Source of the DNA: Pseudomonadales bacterium
GTDB lineage: Bacteria; Pseudomonadota; Gammaproteobacteria; Pseudomonadales; Azotimanducaceae
Assembly (NCBI GenBank): GCA_012103505.1
Contig: WLWP01000001.1
Location: 2,418,001 to 2,482,000, forward strand
DNA: 64,000 bases
Direction of reading: 5' to 3'
This document shows positions 9,122 through 19,420 of this stretch, piece after piece. A model generated the notes under the pieces. The model was not told the origin of the DNA, searched no databases, and saw nothing but the letters and a program-made list of their open reading frames with translations. Within the stretch, counting starts at the first letter, position 1; the number at the start of each line of letters is the position of its first letter. The translations under genes were made by a program, and so were the position numbers.

Positions 9122-9979
9122 TTAGTGAATAACACCCTTCAATCGAGGGTCTAATACGTCACGAAGAGCATCGCCGACAAAATTAAACGCCAAGACCAAC
9201 AAGAAAATCGCGACCCCAGGCACGATAGAGAGTAGTGCCTGTTGTTCAAGCATGGGAAAGGCTTGTTGCAACATGTTTCCCCACGTGGGCGTTGGCGGTT
9301 GTATACCGACACCGATAAACCCCAGCGCAGCTTCCGTGAGAACGGCATAACCCATAGACAGAGTGCTCTGTACAATCACGGGCGCAACGCTGTTAGGTAG
9401 TATGTGCTTGAAGATAATGCGCGTATGGCTCATACCTCCGGCAAGCGCTGCAGCAACATAATCTTGCTCACGGATCGAGAGCCCCTGGCTACGCACTACT
9501 CGTGCCATCCAAGGCACATTGGCAATCCCAATGGCGACAATCACAGTTGTCAGCGATCCTCCGAGTGCCGCGGCCAGTCCGACAGCGATCAACAAACTGG
9601 GGAAGACCACAAGGGCATCCATCGCTCGCATGATGATGTCATCCACAAAACCGCGGAAGTAAACCCCGATGAGCCCCAGCGGGACACCAATCAGCACACC
9701 GAGCCCGATCGCCCCAACACTCACGATCAGCGCTATACGAGCACCATAAATCAACCTTGCCAAGGTATCTCTGCCGAGCTGGTCGCTACCTAAGAGGTGT
9801 GCAGAGGAGATGTCCGACAGCAAATTGTCAAAATCCATCTCCTCCGGACCAACAGGAACTATCAGTGGTGCAAAAATTGCGACCAACACAGTCAGTAGAA
9901 TGAAGACCACGCCGAATGCTGCATGCGGGATCCGCATGACTTTACGCAGGACATCGATACCGTGATTCGCATCAGTCAT
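9122..9979 (-). CDS. ABC transporter permease, DppC/OppC type
   Basis: A 285-residue inner-membrane permease with six predicted helices. The EAA loop is visible as YVAAALAGGMSHTRIIFKHILPN (about 175-197), where it contacts the ATPases. The C-terminus DVLDPRLKGVIH is typical of DppC. ATG 9979 overlaps the stop of the upstream permease (ATGA), so ten further upstream codons are not used. It is the last gene of the five-gene importer operon. Confidence 0.93.
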   Translation of the reverse strand: MTDANHGIDVLRKVMRIPHAAFGVVFILLTVLVAIFAPLIVPVGPEEMDFDNLLSDISSAHLLGSDQLGRDTLARLIYGARIALIVSVGAIGLGVLIGVPLGLIGVYFRGFVDDIIMRAMDALVVFPSLLIAVGLAAALGGSLTTVIVAIGIANVPWMARVVRSQGLSIREQDYVAAALAGGMSHTRIIFKHILPNSVAPVIVQSTLSMGYAVLTEAALGFIGVGIQPPTPTWGNMLQQAFPMLEQQALLSIVPGVAIFLLVLAFNFVGDALRDVLDPRLKGVIH

Positions 9980-10920
9980 CGTAGCGTATCCGTGGGTCCA
10001 ACCAGGCATACACCAAGTCCGTAGCTAGCAATCAAAACGGCAAGCGCCATCACGAGCACCGCACCTTGTACAGACATGAAGTCTCGGGCAAATATTGCCT
10101 GCACCATGAACTGACCCATGCCAGGGATACCAAACAGGGTTTCAATAACTACCGAGCCAGCAAAGATCCGCCCTGTTTGGAGACCGAAAACGGTAACGAC
10201 GGGCAGTAAGGCATTACGAAGCGCGTGTATGGCGATGACGCGTCGCTTGCGTAAACCTTTGGCATTGGCCGTGCGCACATAATCCTGGGCAAGCACTTCC
10301 AACATAGCAGAGCGGCTTTGACGCATGATCAGCGCCCAACTCGTCACTCCGAGGGCAAAGGCTGGTAGGACCATGTGGCGAAGTCCTTCCACCGGATCAA
10401 CGAATATGTCTACGTAACCCTGAGTTGGTACCCAACCTAGGGTCACACCGAAAAGTAGAATCGCCATGATCCCCAGCCAAAAATTAGGTACGGCGACACC
10501 CGCAATTGAAAGTACCGTAGCAACGTAGTCGACAGATGTCCCTCGATACACCGCAGAGACGATGCCTGCTGGGACACCGATGAGAATGGCGAGGACCCAG
10601 GCAACGAGCCCAAACTGCAAGGTCACCCTTGCTCGCGTGCCGAGCTCCTCAGTGACCGGTCGATAATTTTGTGTTGAGCGACCAAGATCGCCTTGCACGG
10701 CTTTGGATAGCCAAATGCCATACTGAACCAGCACCGGCTCATCTAAGTGGTGTTCCTCGCGTACCATTTGCAGCTGTTCAGCATCGAGTGATTCGCCGGG
10801 ACCCACGAGCGCCAAAGCTGGGTCACCGGGAATCGCCAGCATGAGCGCATAGACCATAAACGTGATGATCGCGAGCACCGGGATCATCTGCAAAATGCGC
10901 CTAATGAAGTACGTCCACAT
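9976..10920 (-). CDS. ABC transporter permease, DppB/OppB type, with an abnormal C-terminus
   Basis: A 314-residue permease beginning with the family opening (YFIRRILQMIPVL) and carrying the EAA loop DYVRTANAKGLRKRRVIAIHALRN near 215-240. After LAVLIASY the frame ends in GLGVCLVGPTDTLR, unlike the family. The next frame instead reads DLVYAWLDPRIRYDD, the canonical DppB C-terminus, ending at 9972. A one-base insertion or a small deletion near 10010-10016 would explain this. The protein may still fold, since only the last 15 residues change. Confidence 0.9.
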   Translation of the reverse strand: MWTYFIRRILQMIPVLAIITFMVYALMLAIPGDPALALVGPGESLDAEQLQMVREEHHLDEPVLVQYGIWLSKAVQGDLGRSTQNYRPVTEELGTRARVTLQFGLVAWVLAILIGVPAGIVSAVYRGTSVDYVATVLSIAGVAVPNFWLGIMAILLFGVTLGWVPTQGYVDIFVDPVEGLRHMVLPAFALGVTSWALIMRQSRSAMLEVLAQDYVRTANAKGLRKRRVIAIHALRNALLPVVTVFGLQTGRIFAGSVVIETLFGIPGMGQFMVQAIFARDFMSVQGAVLVMALAVLIASYGLGVCLVGPTDTLR

Positions 10921-10922
10921 AC

Positions 10923-12521
10923 TTAATTCTGCTCAAGCCAAATTTCACGTACGAACATTTTTCCATCCCAGCCCATGAGCCGGTCGAGGTTTTGGACCTT
11001 GCGCGGTGCTGCGGCGTATGTGGTGCTGTACAGCAAGGGCACAAACAACGCTTCCTTCAGAATGAGCGCATTTAGCTCGTGATAGATGTCCCGGCGCGTT
11101 GCTAAGTCGTAGGAAGCTGCACCCCGTGCCACGAGCTCATCGACATCTGCGCGAGGTAAATTTGCCGCATTGTAAAAACCATCACTTTTGTAAGCTAACG
11201 ACGCCAACCAGTCAGGTTCTGGATAGCGGCTCCATGTTGTGAGATACACAGGATAGCTCTCACCATGAAAGAACCGTTCTGTGGCAACTCCCGCGTTCAT
11301 GACTTCAATCTCCATGCTGATCCCGACCTTTTTCAACATCGCTCTAACCACTTCAGCCGTGAGAATCAGCGTTGAGGAATTGTTTGTGACGGCGGTGAAT
11401 TCAAATTCGTCTTTGCCCGCAGCGCGCAATAACTCGCGAGCCTTTTCTGGATCGTAAGTCGGTCGGCTAACATCCCCGTCATGCGCCCATGCACCGGTCG
11501 GCCACATACCAGAGTCAGCCAAAGTATTACGATTGAAAAAGATCGCTTGATTGATCACGCTCGGATCCACCGCGTAAGAAATCGCTAGGCGAATATTGGG
11601 ATCGTCAATCTGCGCGAGATTGAATACGAGTGCAGCGCCAACACCGCCCCCCTCCATAGTGCGAATCTGAAATCGATCGTCGCGCTGAAAAGCTGAAACA
11701 TCTTTCTTAGGTAGATACGCGACATCAATCTCGCCAGTACGTAGCGCTGACGACAGAACCGTTTCATCTCGGATCACTCTGATCGTCACCTCATCCAAAT
11801 ACGGCAGCTGGTTGCCATATTCGTCACGTCCCCAGTAATTTTCGTTCCGCACTAAATTAACCATGGTGCCGGTAATCACTTTGTTCACTTTGAAAGGTCC
11901 GGTACCCGATGGCTTCCAGCTGTAATCCTTCGCCAGCTCGAGTACACGCTCAGGAGAGTTCATCACCCCGCCGCGGTCGGCTAACATGTTAAGCCCCGCA
12001 CCCCATGCGCTCTTTAGATTGAACCGCACCGTCAGCTCATCAATAACGTCGACAGAATCGATCAAGGTCATCGACGCCCGCGGCGTAGCGAGTGTCTTTG
12101 GATCAAGGATCCGCTCGATGTTGAATTTGACCGCCGCAGCATCGAACGGGGCGCCGTCATGGAAAACAACATCCGGTCTGAGGAAGAATGTAATCGCATC
12201 GGGGTCATTGGAAATCTCCCAACGCAATGCCAAAGAGGTCTCTGGGCGTGGCGTCAGATCGGGATTGGCATCGACCAGTTGGTCGAAAATCTGGTGCCAG
12301 TAGTAGGCATCTCCGCCTGATCGACCGAGGACCGCATCCAGTGAAGTCGGTTCTGTCGTAAAACCAATCCTTAGGTGACCACCGTATTGGATACCCTGGG
12401 CTGTTGTTACTCCTATCGGCTTCGCAACAGTTTGTTCGGTCTCCTGTTGACCACAACCGGCCACCAGCAAAGGAGCTAGGAAAAGCGTAAGCAAAGCCCA
12501 TTGTTTCAGCGGAGGTGACAT
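10923..12521 (-). CDS. ABC transporter substrate-binding lipoprotein, SBP family 5 (DppA/OppA type)
   Basis: A 532-residue periplasmic binding protein anchored as a lipoprotein: the hydrophobic signal ends in the lipobox LVAGC (Cys about 23). The GGHLRIGFTTEPTSLDAVLG opening and the FFLRPDVVFHDGAPFDAAAVKFN segment are characteristic of family 5. These proteins bind peptides, and in some cases oligosaccharides, nickel or glutathione. Since the importer converges on sugar-acid-like genes the ligand is open. The start overlaps the end of the upstream ATPase gene by 16 bp. Confidence 0.93.
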   Translation of the reverse strand: MSPPLKQWALLTLFLAPLLVAGCGQQETEQTVAKPIGVTTAQGIQYGGHLRIGFTTEPTSLDAVLGRSGGDAYYWHQIFDQLVDANPDLTPRPETSLALRWEISNDPDAITFFLRPDVVFHDGAPFDAAAVKFNIERILDPKTLATPRASMTLIDSVDVIDELTVRFNLKSAWGAGLNMLADRGGVMNSPERVLELAKDYSWKPSGTGPFKVNKVITGTMVNLVRNENYWGRDEYGNQLPYLDEVTIRVIRDETVLSSALRTGEIDVAYLPKKDVSAFQRDDRFQIRTMEGGGVGAALVFNLAQIDDPNIRLAISYAVDPSVINQAIFFNRNTLADSGMWPTGAWAHDGDVSRPTYDPEKARELLRAAGKDEFEFTAVTNNSSTLILTAEVVRAMLKKVGISMEIEVMNAGVATERFFHGESYPVYLTTWSRYPEPDWLASLAYKSDGFYNAANLPRADVDELVARGAASYDLATRRDIYHELNALILKEALFVPLLYSTTYAAAPRKVQNLDRLMGWDGKMFVREIWLEQN

Positions 12522-13468
12522 GCGACCTCGTGACCTGGGGTAACAGTTTTCAAAACGGGTTCTTCAACCCGACAACGTTCAGTGGCGTATGGGCATCTGG
12601 TTTGAAAGTGGCAGCCACTGGGCCTAATGATTGGACTCGGCACATCGCCAGCCAGTATTTGCCGTTCTGTAGCACGACCAGGCACTGGCACAGGAACAGC
12701 AGCAAGCAGCGATTCGGTGTACGGGTGTTGGGCATTCTGAAAAATGCGATCTCGATCAGCCATCTCCACAATTCGCCCTAGATACATCACCGCAACTTGA
12801 TGACTTATATGTTCTACAACGGCCAAATCATGCGCCACGAAGAGATATGCGATGCCCATCTCATCTTGTAAATCCACAAGCAGGTTGATGACTTGGGCTT
12901 GAATGGAAACGTCGAGCGCGGACACTGGTTCATCGCAAATAATCACATCCGGATCGAGTGACAGGGCTCGCGCGATACCAAGACGTTGTCGCTGACCACC
13001 AGAAAATTCGTGCGGATAGTTTTTGAGTTGATCGGTTCGTAACCCAACTTTCTCAAAAAGACTCGCAACCCGCGCTCTAATTTCTTGCTTGGTCAATTTC
13101 TCGTGCACGGTGAGTAGCTCACCGACGATGTCCTCCGCAGTCATCCGCGGATCGAGTGACGAAAACGGATCTTGGAAGATGATCTGCGCTTGGCGTCTAA
13201 TTGGTCGCAGCTCTTTGTTGCTGAGATGAGTAACATCCGTACCGTTGATCAAAACTTTACCCGACGTCGGGTCTAACAAACGCAAGATCGTGCGGGCGAC
13301 TGTCGACTTACCGCAGCCACTTTCTCCAACCAAGCCGAGTGTCTTGCCTCGCTCCAAACTAAAACTCACCCCGTCGACCGCGTGCACTTTGCCAACTTCC
13401 TTGTTCAAAAGCCCCTTCTTGATCGGGAAGTGCTTTTTAAGATCTGTAACCGCAAGAACTGGGTTCAT
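12506..13468 (-). CDS. ABC transporter ATPase, DppF/OppF type
   Basis: A 320-residue ATPase: Walker [10 protein letters not shown], signature FSGGQRQR, Walker [13 protein letters not shown], and the C-terminal oligopeptide-transporter domain with CPYATERC cysteines. ATG 13468 overlaps the stop of the first ATPase (ATGA). It energises import together with the neighbouring DppD-type ATPase. Confidence 0.93.
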   Translation of the reverse strand: MNPVLAVTDLKKHFPIKKGLLNKEVGKVHAVDGVSFSLERGKTLGLVGESGCGKSTVARTILRLLDPTSGKVLINGTDVTHLSNKELRPIRRQAQIIFQDPFSSLDPRMTAEDIVGELLTVHEKLTKQEIRARVASLFEKVGLRTDQLKNYPHEFSGGQRQRLGIARALSLDPDVIICDEPVSALDVSIQAQVINLLVDLQDEMGIAYLFVAHDLAVVEHISHQVAVMYLGRIVEMADRDRIFQNAQHPYTESLLAAVPVPVPGRATERQILAGDVPSPIIRPSGCHFQTRCPYATERCRVEEPVLKTVTPGHEVACHLR

Positions 13469-14475
13469 GACACTGGCTGCCAACATGCGACAAAGTGCCC
13501 GGCTGTCTGCTCAAGCATGGGCTGCTCCACTGCACACTGTGCAGTTGATCTTTCACAACGGGGAGCAAACAAACACCCCTTCCGATCAGCGGTTATTGGT
13601 GGAACCACACCAGGGATCTCATGTAGTCGAAGCGTCGGTTCACTTGTCGCTGTCGATAGGCGCGGTACTGAGGCCAGCAACCCTTCGGTATACGGATGTC
13701 TTGGTTGCGAAAATAGAGCTGCGACCGGCGCCTCCTCGATCTTCCTACCACCGTACATCACGATGACTCGATCGCAGGTTTCGGCCACCACACCCAAGTC
13801 ATGCGTGATGAGAATCACCGCAGTACCAAGCTCACGTTGTAGATCGTGGATGAGTTCCAGGATTTGCGCCTGAATTGTCACATCCAATGCAGTCGTAGGC
13901 TCATCCGCAATTAAAAGATCAGGATCACACGAAAGAGCCATCGCGATCATCGCGCGCTGTCGCATGCCACCGGAAAGCTGATGGGGAAATTCCCGTGCTC
14001 GCTGCGTCGGCTCCGGTATCCGAACAAGATCAAGCATCTCAATCGCGCGCGCACGCGACGATTTGCGATCAAGCCCCATGTGCTTGCGCACCGCTTCAGC
14101 GATTTGGTAGCCCACAGTGAGAACAGGGTTGAGCGACGTCATCGGTTCTTGAAAGATCATTGCAATCTCGTTACCACGTACTTGCCGGATCTCTTTGTCC
14201 GACATCGCTATCAAGTCTTGGCCGTGCAAGAAAGCGGTTCCCGACCGAATGTGCCCCGGCGGGGTGGGAATAAGCTTCAGAATAGACATGGCTGTTATGC
14301 TCTTGCCACAGCCAGATTCGCCGACAATACCTAACGTTTCGCCTCGACCAACTGAAAAAGAAAAGCCATCCACAGCACGGCCAACACCCTCAGGTGTGAC
14401 AAATTCGGTAACAAGATTTTCAACCGACAGAACAAGATCAGTCTGTTGCTTGGCTAACAGCTCTGGTTTTGACAA
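13465..14475 (-). CDS. ABC transporter ATPase, DppD/OppD type
   Basis: A 336-residue ATPase: Walker A GESGCGKS, signature LSGGMRQR, Walker [14 protein letters not shown], and a C-terminal CLFAPRC cysteine cluster. The open frame continues upstream to 14913, but that stretch overlaps the TM2 gene in another frame and is rich in Ser and Arg with no family similarity. TTG 14475 is preferred: GGGGGGA lies 7 nt upstream, and translation begins [11 protein letters not shown] shortly before the first ATPase strand. It is the first gene of the D-F-A-B-C importer operon. Confidence 0.9.
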   Translation of the reverse strand: MSKPELLAKQQTDLVLSVENLVTEFVTPEGVGRAVDGFSFSVGRGETLGIVGESGCGKSITAMSILKLIPTPPGHIRSGTAFLHGQDLIAMSDKEIRQVRGNEIAMIFQEPMTSLNPVLTVGYQIAEAVRKHMGLDRKSSRARAIEMLDLVRIPEPTQRAREFPHQLSGGMRQRAMIAMALSCDPDLLIADEPTTALDVTIQAQILELIHDLQRELGTAVILITHDLGVVAETCDRVIVMYGGRKIEEAPVAALFSQPRHPYTEGLLASVPRLSTATSEPTLRLHEIPGVVPPITADRKGCLFAPRCERSTAQCAVEQPMLEQTAGHFVACWQPVS

Positions 14476-14573
14476 TGCGCTTCCCCCCGAGGAGGAGTTT
14501 AGCGATCTACTTTGAGACAGGGAAGATTGACGCAGGCGGAGAGAAGGGGTTCGTTTCTTTGAACGCAGTTTGC

Positions 14574-15521
14574 TTAAGGAATTAACCAGATTCCAAGATA
14601 TATAGTTGCCACCGTCAAACCACTCAGCAGCCACAACACCCGATCTCGCCGCAGCACGAGAAGCTGTGTCGTCAACATCGCCCCTATCGGCGCCACAAAA
14701 GCGTAGGTATAGGCCAACGTCTGCCCCAGTTCGGCTAGAAACATGCCTAGTCCTACCCAAAAGCCGCGTCCGTAGAACTCCGCTGCGTCTGCTGTGACAA
14801 AGAACGCCGTCACCACCAGCCCTAGTTGCAGGTATAACCGAACTTCGGCTCGGGCGCGTTTCTGCCAGGGCGCAAGAAACACTCCCGCAATCGGTCTCAG
14901 CATCAGTCGCCACACGCTGCCAGGGTCAACAGCAAAGTAGTACAGGCGCAGGCGGTGGATCCATCGGGCAAGCCCGCGCAAACCCGGAACTCGCGCCATA
15001 AAGTCCCAGCGGGCAGCTACCAAGGTCACTGCGATGAAGATTAGTACCGTGACGACCGGTTCGAAAACGCCAGTCGCAGCCGAAGTGATCCCTAGGGCAA
15101 ACCCAAGGACTAGCAGCAATAGCGCGCTGCCGATTAGGTGTCCGCGACTATTCCTCTGCCCTGCCCATGCTGGGGTTTCAGGCATGTCCTGCCAATCGCG
15201 TTGTGGTAGGAATGCAAGAGCTTGCGGAGGTTCTCCGTTAGCTTCGCGTTCTTCCTCCTGCGCATTGTAGGCATCTACCATCTCCTTCAAATGGATCAAA
15301 TCCCAGATCCACCAGACAAATCCGGCGCCAAGACTAGTCAGCATGATGGCCCCAGAAAACGTCTTGCCCAGGTAGAACCGATGCCCGCCCACGACACCGA
15401 TTAGTAGCGCTATCCAGAACGTGGCGCGATAACTTTTGTGCCGATAGCGGTATAACTCCGCGAGAACCTCGGCATTAAAGTCCGGGTCCACGTCGATCGA
15501 ATGTATTGATTTTGGCACCAT
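14574..15521 (-). CDS. TM2 domain-containing membrane protein
   Basis: A 315-residue membrane protein. Residues about 30-75 form a TM2 domain: two helices joined by GGHRFYLGK and closed by [10 protein letters not shown] charged linker (about 80-125) is followed by five or six more helices (about 130-315) that I do not recognise. TM2 proteins have no agreed biochemical role. It precedes the ABC importer on the same strand, about 100 bp upstream of its start. Confidence 0.8.
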   Translation of the reverse strand: MVPKSIHSIDVDPDFNAEVLAELYRYRHKSYRATFWIALLIGVVGGHRFYLGKTFSGAIMLTSLGAGFVWWIWDLIHLKEMVDAYNAQEEEREANGEPPQALAFLPQRDWQDMPETPAWAGQRNSRGHLIGSALLLLVLGFALGITSAATGVFEPVVTVLIFIAVTLVAARWDFMARVPGLRGLARWIHRLRLYYFAVDPGSVWRLMLRPIAGVFLAPWQKRARAEVRLYLQLGLVVTAFFVTADAAEFYGRGFWVGLGMFLAELGQTLAYTYAFVAPIGAMLTTQLLVLRRDRVLWLLSGLTVATIYLGIWLIP

Positions 15522-15593
15522 AGAAGAGCGCGATCATATCGGACCCAATCGCTCTTGAGTATGATCGACTTATTGCCATCTTGGACCTAAGAA

Positions 15594-16462
15594 GTGAGTG
15601 ACATGCAGACAACCACAAACCTCGGCGTCTTGTTCAACACAGACCGCCTCGATCGAGCTGGATTTCTAGACTATGCCAAGCGCATCGACGAGTTAGGTTA
15701 CGAATCCCTCTGGTTGCCTGAACTCTTTACCCGGGACCCGTTTACGGCTTCCGCCTACATTCTTGCGAATACCACATCGGTCAACCTCGCCACCGGTATC
15801 GCCAACATCTATGGTCGTGACCCTGTCGCGACCGTAACCGCCTCCTCAACGCTGCAAGAGATGTCTGACGATCGTTTCATCCTCGGCTTAGGCGTCTCGA
15901 ACGCAGGTCTTAACAAGGCGCGTGGACACGCGTGGGTTGTCCTGTCACGAAGCTAAAGGACTATCTGCAGGCAATGTCCGAGGTCAAAATGACGACAACC
16001 CAATCATCTTTTCCAATCCACGTGGCCGCGCATGGTCCGAAAATGCTTGCCACTGTCGCTAAGCTTGCCGACGGCGCTAACACCTATCTGATGCCACCTG
16101 ATCACGTGAATCAAGCACGCACAGCACTAGGTGACAAGACGTTAAACACAATGTTGTTCTGTCTTTTGGACGAAAACCCCGACACTGCCCGAGCCACCAT
16201 TCGCAAGGCCGTTGGTTACTACATGAGCCTCGACTATTACCATCGCGCGTGGCGTGCCTTTGGTTTTACTGACGAGGACTTTGCCAACGGTGGCAGCGAT
16301 CAGCTTATTGATGCAGTAGTTGCTTGGGGAAGTATCGAAACTATTAGCGCGAGGTTACAAGACCAAACCGAACGCGGTGCCAATCGGATTGTGATCATTC
16401 CACTCGGCGCCGGAATGGGTGGCCAACCGGACTGGCGTTTATTGGAACTACTTAGCGAATAA
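15594..16462 (+). pseudogene. Luciferase-like flavin-dependent monooxygenase (LLM class), frameshifted
   Basis: The first frame (GTG 15594 or ATG 15603) gives the N-terminal barrel strands: LGVLFNT, YAKRIDELGYESLWLPELF, DRFILGLGVS. It then runs out after GHAW. The next frame carries PVTKLKDYLQAMSEV through to 16462, the expected second half. Adding one G to the three-G run at 15934-15936 joins both into a 289-residue protein of normal length. Family members use FMNH2 or F420. The 3' end overlaps the converging mshQ gene by 11 bp. Confidence 0.85.
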
Positions 16463-19031
16463 CTTCTTGCCAAACTAAAATTTTGTCGTGGCCTCGATAG
16501 CTGCCGAACGTTGCCCGCGCGCTGGGCGATGCCGCGCCATCGCCGTGCCAATCAAATTGCAACCATACAGGGGCCGCGACGGTTAGGTTCAATGTGCCGT
16601 GATTGCCGACGCCGGGGCCACTCAGTGTTGGCCGCTGACTAATGACGGCTACACCTCCTTGCAAACGATAAGACTCCAGAGGCTCAACTAAGCTGGTCTC
16701 ACCTTCATCTAATGCATCCGTAAAATCAGACAACACACCTGACGCAGTGTCATAGACGCTACAGTTGTCTTGATCGAATTCGCGAAAGCCCTGGTCCCAA
16801 ACCTCTGCACGCAGTGGTACTGATAGGTTCTTATCTTCGGGTCCTTGGACAGCCAAGCTCTGTAAACGACCAAAATAGATCTCGGTCTGCCCAATCGTTT
16901 GGCTAGTACAATCATCAAGCGCCAGACAATCTCCGATGGCATTCGGATGCTGGTCCAAAGAGCTAAGCTCTGCGCCATCTTCATCCGTCACCGCAATCGA
17001 TACTGAAAGATCGGTAAATGGTCCATCCGGTTCATCGACCTGTGAGAATATGCTGCGCATATCCTGGATGTCATATTCACCCCTTGCCCAACTCGCGTCC
17101 GCAAAACTTAAGCGCCCACCTAGATCGACCCCATCATTTAGGTTCTCCGCATGAACCTGAACGTTCGCCAACGGGAGCCTACCAAACAACACCTGGTCAA
17201 AGTTCTCTACACGTGTGTTCACTGCACTCCTAGCCTCCAACGTGGCGTGTAATCCAAGTGCAGGTTCCCGCATATAAGTAAACGCATCACAGGATGGGTC
17301 AATTCTGGATGATGATAAGACAAAGTGATCTGCAACAAATCGTCCAACGGGAACTTCCGCCAAGCCCATCACTGGACCACCACCCAGGTAGTCGCCATCC
17401 GCAATTTCGGCGCGCAACCCGATCGTACCCACCTCTGTGTAGATGGCGTCACTATTTTCGAATCGAGCAGAACCAACTAGGTTAAACGCGTCATCATTGA
17501 GCAGCTCACCGGCCACACCACCAGCAGGTTCAACAAGTCTGTCTACCAACCTGACCTGTTCCACATCGACTTCTCTACCAAAATTAGGCGTTACCGATCC
17601 ATCAGCTGAACGCGCCTCGACAGCAACACGAAAAGCCCGCCCCGCGGCGACAAATCTCTCACCATCAAGTCCTGACGCTCCAGGATTTTCAGTCCCACTT
17701 AAGTCTTCGACATGCGTGATCACAAGATCGGCTGGCTTCCAGACGATGCTATCCGTTGAACCTAGGGCGCCATCGTCATCTCGCAACCACCACTGCACAG
17801 CCCCAACATCGCTGTAGGCAAGTCGTACACTTGCTCGTCCTGCTAAAAACGTGATTGGCTGGCGTATTGCGTCCGCCGAGGCACGACCGACGGCGATGCC
17901 ATTGACCTCTATCGCGCGGCTGCCAGTTGGCGGGTCAACATAAGACTGCCAAAGCCCAAGCATTTTTGTGCCGTCATAGTCTAAAACCACGCCGCAGGTG
18001 CCACTGATCGCAGCAACGTGTGCAGTCTGCATCCTTCCAGCAATTTGCGGCTCGACAGGGTCGTTGATCGGCAGCACCACACCATCCGCAACCGGTGTCG
18101 CCGTGACGACAAAGCCCTGGGGAGCAAACACCAGCGGACCTTCGGCATCATCATCCGTTTGTCCGCCGCTCAAGATCGTCATATCAACATCTATCACTGC
18201 GAGCCCAGATGGATACGCAAGCAGAAGCGCAGCCTCGCCTCGATCCGCAGCCACAAAATCATAGTAGGCGAAGCCATCATTGGGATCAGCATCGTTTAAC
18301 TGACCCGCAGCAGAGTCCACACGCCAGCCACCGAGACCCGAGTCAGTCGCGACTCTGACACGCCCCGTAAAATCTGTTTGGACAGCCCCGGTTGGATCTA
18401 CAACTTGGAACCGTACCGGTTCGTCTACGCAGTAAAACCCAGAGTTATCGTGCACGACACGCGGCGCTGTGCGCGCGCTGGCCGTTTCGACTACGCGTAC
18501 ATTGTCGATGTGCCAGAAGTCACGCCGTCGCCCGCTACCTGAAGTGAGCGCAAATCGAACAGAAAATCGACTGTGGAGCGCTTCATCTGGTAGTGGCTGA
18601 GAGAAGCTAAATATTTGTCCTGATTGGCCACCACCACCATAGGTCACCAAATGTTGCCATCGATTGCGCGTATCTAGATATTCGACCCGAAGGTCCTCTC
18701 CGGATTCTGGTGGGTCGGAAAAAGCCCGATGACCGCGTCGCACCCAGAAACTTAACGACGCGCCGCGCCCAGACAAATCTACCCGACCGGAACGCAGCGT
18801 GACAGACACTGCGCCTCGATGCAGGTAAAGCGAGCGGCGGCCTGTTTCGCTAGTATGACCGCCCACCCAAGCTCGCCAAAAGTGAGAAATCGACCAATTC
18901 TGATAGAAACCTCGTTCAAAACCATCTTCAAACAAGACATCACCAGGGGCAGCGTTTACCTGTAACGTCAGTATCGTCGCCAAAATCGCGGCAGTCGCCT
19001 TAACTAAACTTGTACGGCTTCGCACTCTCAC
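16452..19031 (-). CDS. mshQ: MSHA biogenesis protein MshQ-like, DUF6701
   Basis: An 859-residue exported protein with a signal peptide (ending about QVNAAPGD) and the LFEDGFERGFYQNW opening typical of MshQ. An N-terminal jelly-roll-like module (about 30-190) precedes the DUF6701 part with VVLDYDGTKMLGLWQSYVDPP and many beta strands. It is thought to act at the tip or surface of the MSHA type IV pilus; its exact role is not established. Its start overlaps the mshP-like stop. It is the last gene of mshC-D-O-P-Q. Confidence 0.85.
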   Translation of the reverse strand: MRVRSRTSLVKATAAILATILTLQVNAAPGDVLFEDGFERGFYQNWSISHFWRAWVGGHTSETGRRSLYLHRGAVSVTLRSGRVDLSGRGASLSFWVRRGHRAFSDPPESGEDLRVEYLDTRNRWQHLVTYGGGGQSGQIFSFSQPLPDEALHSRFSVRFALTSGSGRRRDFWHIDNVRVVETASARTAPRVVHDNSGFYCVDEPVRFQVVDPTGAVQTDFTGRVRVATDSGLGGWRVDSAAGQLNDADPNDGFAYYDFVAADRGEAALLLAYPSGLAVIDVDMTILSGGQTDDDAEGPLVFAPQGFVVTATPVADGVVLPINDPVEPQIAGRMQTAHVAAISGTCGVVLDYDGTKMLGLWQSYVDPPTGSRAIEVNGIAVGRASADAIRQPITFLAGRASVRLAYSDVGAVQWWLRDDDGALGSTDSIVWKPADLVITHVEDLSGTENPGASGLDGERFVAAGRAFRVAVEARSADGSVTPNFGREVDVEQVRLVDRLVEPAGGVAGELLNDDAFNLVGSARFENSDAIYTEVGTIGLRAEIADGDYLGGGPVMGLAEVPVGRFVADHFVLSSSRIDPSCDAFTYMREPALGLHATLEARSAVNTRVENFDQVLFGRLPLANVQVHAENLNDGVDLGGRLSFADASWARGEYDIQDMRSIFSQVDEPDGPFTDLSVSIAVTDEDGAELSSLDQHPNAIGDCLALDDCTSQTIGQTEIYFGRLQSLAVQGPEDKNLSVPLRAEVWDQGFREFDQDNCSVYDTASGVLSDFTDALDEGETSLVEPLESYRLQGGVAVISQRPTLSGPGVGNHGTLNLTVAAPVWLQFDWHGDGAASPSARATFGSYRGHDKILVWQEVIR

Positions 19032-19420
19032 GACTGTACTTTCACAGCAATAATGCGCACCGTTGTTGCACCGCTAGGCAGCTGACAACGCCCGAGACTC
19101 TCTATTTCAAACAGACCTGCACTCAGCCCATCTTGGCGGAGGCAGCGTGTTGCGGCAGTACAATGTGGATAACCGATTGCATCCAAATCAATCGTCTCGG
19201 CTGTACACACGGAAGATCCACCAATAGACATCGCCTTGGCGACTGCGAGCTGAGCGCCTGTCTCGGCCGACGTTAACGCGTGCACGCCTAAAAGTTCTAG
19301 GGTGTCGCCGGTCGCTGCGTCTCGAACGGACCGCGTAACAGCAAGCGCGAGCAACGAAACTACGACAAGAAAGAAGATCGCGCTCACTAACCCCAGGCCT
19401 GAATTTCGTCGCGACCTCAC
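19028..19420 (-). CDS. mshP: MSHA biogenesis protein MshP-like
   Basis: A 130-residue protein with a single N-terminal helix (GLGLVSAIFFLVVVSLLALAV) in PilX/MshP style, followed by LLGVHALTSAETGAQLAVAKA. It is a probable minor component of the MSHA pilus. Position between mshO and mshQ, with overlaps of 4 bp at both ends, supports the name. Confidence 0.82.
   Translation of the reverse strand: MRSRRNSGLGLVSAIFFLVVVSLLALAVTRSVRDAATGDTLELLGVHALTSAETGAQLAVAKAMSIGGSSVCTAETIDLDAIGYPHCTAATRCLRQDGLSAGLFEIESLGRCQLPSGATTVRIIAVKVQS

Noticed and set aside
14476..14913. N-terminal extension of the DppD-type ATPase frame by about 146 codons
   Set aside because: It overlaps the TM2 membrane gene in another frame, lacks family similarity and leaves the TTG 14475 with a strong ribosome site unused.
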